From: Pelecanus crispus
Lineage: Eukaryota > Chordata > Aves > Pelecaniformes > Pelecanidae
Length of the DNA stretch: 64,000 nt
Assembly: GCF_030463565.1 (NCBI RefSeq)
Contig: NC_134656.1
Span: 5,690,501-5,754,500, forward strand
Direction of reading: 5' to 3'
Shown one piece after another: positions 60,301 through 64,000 of the stretch (positions within the stretch are counted from its first letter, which is position 1; each line of letters starts with the position of its first letter). The position numbers were made by a program, and so were the translations under genes. The notes beneath the pieces are model-generated. The model saw nothing but the letters and a program-made list of their open reading frames with translations. It had not been told where the DNA came from and did not search any database.

Positions 60301-63300
60301 GCGTACATCCCAGAAAAGTGATTTTGAGAGCGGCCCCAGCTGTAATTACAGAAGAACCTCGCAGCATTCCAGCCACTTGGAGGCGGAGGGGCACCATGGG
60401 TCTAATTTTGAAGCAAATAATGAGAAAGCTGAAAAGTATGACTCCATATATTTGGAATCATCTTGTGGTAATCAAGGTTACAGTTCCTTATATGGTGTGG
60501 AGAACATGAAGCACACACAAAAAATAGAATATTAAAACTACGGGGTATAAAGAACTGCAACTATGGCAAAAACCCCTGAACATACCCCAGCAGCCAGCCA
60601 GCAAAGCCCCCTTATTTTTGTGTTGCCATGAAATACAAACCTGGCCCTAAAAACAAGGCTGGTTACGCACCCTGCTTCCTAAACTGCATAATTAAAAAAG
60701 CATAATCTGCCGGGAGGCCATGAGGCACGAATAAATTTTAGACAAATCCAGCAGAAGGCAAACCCATCCCTTCAAAAACTGCTAGCGATTGAGAAGAGAA
60801 ATGGGGAAAAGGTAGGAGAAAAAGAAGTGGTGGGGGGGGAGAATCTATTTAAAGAGGTTGTAGTTGTCTTTTTTTTTTTTTTTCCCCTCTGCCTGTCTAA
60901 AGTTAGTCTGGCTTAGAGGATGCACTAACTTTCCCAATCAGTTTTACATTACAGCACAAGTCCAGAAATAGCTCCCAGCCGCCTTGGCCTCTAGCACGGT
61001 TGCCATGACAATGGAACCACAGTGCTATAAATAGCTCATCAGCACCAAATCTTGTGAGACACATCTGGAATGGGGCCAGCCCAGCCCCGGCCTGACAAAT
61101 AAAAATAGGCACAGGCAGTTTCAAAGGCTGGAAAGGTACAATGCGGCTCGGCTTGCGCGGAGCGGCGGGCAGAGGAACGCTTTTGATCGCTCGCTAGCAT
61201 GAGATTTATTTGATAGGAGATTGGGAAAAGTATAAAAGTTACTTTAGTGCATACTAAACAGTCAGTCTTTCTCTAAGGTCTATTTTTCTTTCTTTTCCCC
61301 TAGTCTGCAGCAAAACCGTACCGCTTTTTGAAACAATGCCGTCCCCAGGAGACCATTAAAGTAAGGGAAAACAGAAGGAAAGAAGAGAGATCTTCAAAAC
61401 TTCCCCCTCTAACTATTTCTGTACGTTTTCGCTCCAGCGTATTAAGCGCTCCTGACCCATCCTGGCTGGGATCCGGCACGGGCTGGAGCGCTTCGCTCCG
61501 GCTGGAATCCCCGGCTGCTCAGCGCCTCCGCCAGCCCGCTACGAGACGAAGCTCCCCAGGCCCCTCTGCCAGGCTGCAGCGATGGCTGCTCTCCTCCTCC
61601 TCCTCCTCCTCCTCACCCTCGCCAGGGACGAAACTACGGCCGCGGACCACGCCGAGGCTGCAAACCAGCCGCCTCCGCGCCTCCGGCCAGACCCGAGCCG
61701 TGCCTTCGGAGGGGGAAGGCAGAATCTGTAGCCGCTGCATAACCCTGCCCACTTTCCAGCGGCTCTGCTCGACAAAACTGCCTTTTGAGCAAGCATTTTC
61801 TTTCACTTAGTGGGTGAGAAAATGTCATATTTTTAGCGCAGGCTCTTGATCAACCCATTCAATTACATCCAAATTATCTGTGTGGGAACAGAATGTTATG
61901 TCAAAAATGTTATTCAGTATATTTGTCAATATTACCCAACAGAAGACGTTTGTATAATCAGGAGATTCAATATTTTCTACAGCATATGAAAGCAACAGTT
62001 CAGGAATCAGACTGAAGTTGTAAGACTTTACTATTTCACAGACGCTGGAAATAGGAGTCAGCGTGATATAACGCAGCGAACGCCACTCCCAAAATACAAA
62101 AGCTTCGTTGCTCTATCAAAAACCAATAGAGACTACAGATGGCAATCAAAAAACTGCAACTATAATAAGCATTTAAGCCACAGTAAAATCTCTTCCGTAT
62201 GCCATAAAGGCACTGTGCACGCGCTCCACACAAACTGCACCATCAGCCCACAGGATTCCTTTAGGTCCCTACATGGATATTTTCATTTCTAAAAATTGTA
62301 GAGTAACTTCCATCCAGGCTTCAAGCCGTATGTAAACTTCCCTCCCCTTCCCCCTTCCGTTCACCACATCCAGTTCGCTCATTTGCCATTCCAACAACGT
62401 ACGTTTCAGAAAACAGCCGTTTTCACAGAAGTGTTTTGGAAAATGTACTTTATAACATACAATGCAGTGCAATTCAGGATTTATTGGGTTTTACAAAGAT
62501 ACTCCAAGTTGGTTTAGGAGCCTATAATCAACTGCAAGTTTTGATTTAAATTATATAAAAAAGAACTATAGATACATATTTTTCCCCCCCTTAAAAAACA
62601 ATTCATAAATTATTACGAGATAGCCCTTTCTGGCTCATATAATGAACAAACCTTCTGGTTTTCTCTGGGAGAATCATGAGAGGGAGAGGGCTGTCAAGCA
62701 GAAAACTCTACAAGGTAACGCAAACCTGGCCAACACGCCAGTGCTTCGCTGGAAGGGCCGCCACGGCACGGCGCGGTGCCTGCCAGATCCCCTCTGCCAT
62801 TAACTCTTCACCTTGACCTGATGCTCCTTACGGATCCCCCCTCCTCCAGCACTGGCTTTGCGTCCCCCAAACGCTTCCCACTGACGGGGGGCACGTTCTA
62901 CCCCAAACATTGCAGCCACCGGCCTGTGTCCGTGCTCCACTACCAGCTCCCAAATGAAACCCGTCCCGCACAGCTTTCCCCCACCGACAGCCGACACAAA
63001 CCCCAAGCGCTTGAGGCCGCTCCAGCTGCTTTCATTCCTACTTTGCGAACTTGTACGAAGGTATTTTCACACTCTCACAACTACCAAAACAGACCGATTG
63101 AAAACAACTCACTACTGCGTGCCTCCGAGGCTCACTCCGCAATACAAGCCTGTATATGTCAAATAACTTCAGAACAGCCCTTCACCCCGCCCCAGAAAAT
63201 TACTTCACCATGCCAGGAAGAAACGTAAGCTGATCCAAGGCCAAGGTTGGGTACAGAAATGAAAGGTAACGGTATGGATGAGATCACTACGTCGCGATCT

Positions 63301-64000
63301 GATTCCAGGGCAAGCCCAGGGCGGGAACGTGGTGTGAGTGCGTGGGGAGGAACACGGCGCAATCCCTATTAACTTTTTCTTTCTTTTTTTTTTTTTTTTT
63401 CCTTTTAAGTAGGCTCCAAAAGCATGGGAAAAGGTGAAGCAATTAAATGTTCATGTAACAAAACTTCTCACTTCGCTTTGCTTTCCGCCCCTCTTTCCAA
63501 CTTTTCTTCCTGAATTTTGGGTGGGCCAAACACACCAGAGACTCAGATCTAACTGATGACCCTGCCTCTTGCAAAACACTACCAAATCTATTGCTTTAGA
63601 TATGGGATGTTATCTCTGCTCTACACTTGAGAACAATTTTGTTTGCCTGCCTTCATTTTTACTTATCCCTACTAACGAATCAGTGTTTAAAATAAAACAA
63701 GCCGCGAATTAATCAGAAATCAAAATATCAGCCATCTCCAAACAGCTCATGCGTTACTGGAAGTGGAATGAGAAGCAAGCGCTACGTTGGGCCTGGAGCG
63801 TTCCCAGGGAAATCAAACCCCGGAGACGAGGGTGGGAATCGGGCCTGGGGAATGGTGATGCCTGCGCTCCTGAGCTGTTCTCTGCCTCACCTGCTGCAAC
63901 TTCTGTCTTTCCTGACGCTTGAAAGGGTTTTAGCCTCCTGCGACCCTCAAAGACTGTCATCTTGAAGACTCAAACTCCTAGGGACTCCATCAAGTGTGGT
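54302..64000 (-). other. GNAS: GNAS intron 6 (partial), no exon recognised
   Basis: At least 9.7 kb of intron, since exon 7 starts at 54301 and no piece of exons 1-6 (for example the RACYERSNEYQLIDCAQ or GAGESGKST coding blocks) was found to the right edge. It is mostly AT-rich, with GC- and CpG-rich islets at about 55021-55160, 59330-59450 and 61440-61740, a T-run at 58157-58180 and a (CTC)n run at about 61594-61617. A region at about 60900-61150 has dense regulatory-type motifs. Open frames over the islets look compositional. Confidence 0.7.
60999..61034. promoter_or_regulatory. possible enhancer core: X-box-like and MEF2-like sites
   Basis: GTTGCCATGACAAT at 60999-61012 is close to the RFX X-box, and CTATAAATAG at 61025-61034 is a perfect MEF2-type CTA(A/T)4TAG site. 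They are 12 bases apart in GNAS intron 6. The motifs are seen; function is inferred. Confidence 0.35.

Noticed and set aside
55021-64000. GNAS exons 1-6 or alternative first exons of the XL-alpha-s or NESP55 type
   Set aside because: No matching coding blocks were found; the GC islets encode nothing similar.

Overview
The window is a piece of a bird nuclear genome. CR1 LINE fragments are present, introns are compact, each housekeeping gene has a CpG-rich promoter, and there are two solo LTRs of a type common in neoavian birds. It is syntenic with human 20q13.32 read in reverse. The order ATP5F1E (+), TUBB1 (-), CTSZ (+), NELFCD (-), GNAS (-) matches the vertebrate block. Four genes are complete at the coding level and I could close their exon structures base by base. 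GNAS is cut by the right edge.

Layout. 1-4.3 kb: intergenic, with a 33-bp coding-like minisatellite (about 0.96-1.85 kb). 4.35-4.70 kb: a (GGGAA)n purine tract beside the CpG island and four-CCAAT promoter of ATP5F1E (5.29-6.40 kb). 7.1-8.4 kb: a 5'-truncated antisense CR1. 9.7-13.2 kb: TUBB1, the haematopoietic class VI beta tubulin, in four exons with a TATA box. 13.2-17.1 kb: spacer between the divergent TUBB1 and CTSZ genes. 17.5-23.4 kb: CTSZ in six exons with an LTR in intron 3. 25.3-34.4 kb: NELFCD in 15 coding exons, tail to tail with CTSZ, followed by its CpG island. 35-45.7 kb: AT-rich spacer. 45.7-54.3 kb: GNAS exons 13 to 7. 54.3-64 kb: GNAS intron 6, with several GC-rich islets and a possible enhancer. 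GNAS exons 1-6 are not in the window.

The genes do not form an operon-like system. They are a conserved neighbourhood of unrelated functions: mitochondrial ATP synthase, platelet/thrombocyte microtubules, a lysosomal protease, transcription pausing and the stimulatory G protein. I found no previously undescribed protein system. The most interesting non-routine signals are a nearly identical 120-bp segment present twice in and behind NELFCD that carries paired splice signals and could act as a poison exon; a G-run-rich transcript tract just before NELFCD exon 11; sense-oriented LTRs inside CTSZ and GNAS; the 33-bp repeat open on both strands; and a possible divergent transcript from the NELFCD promoter.
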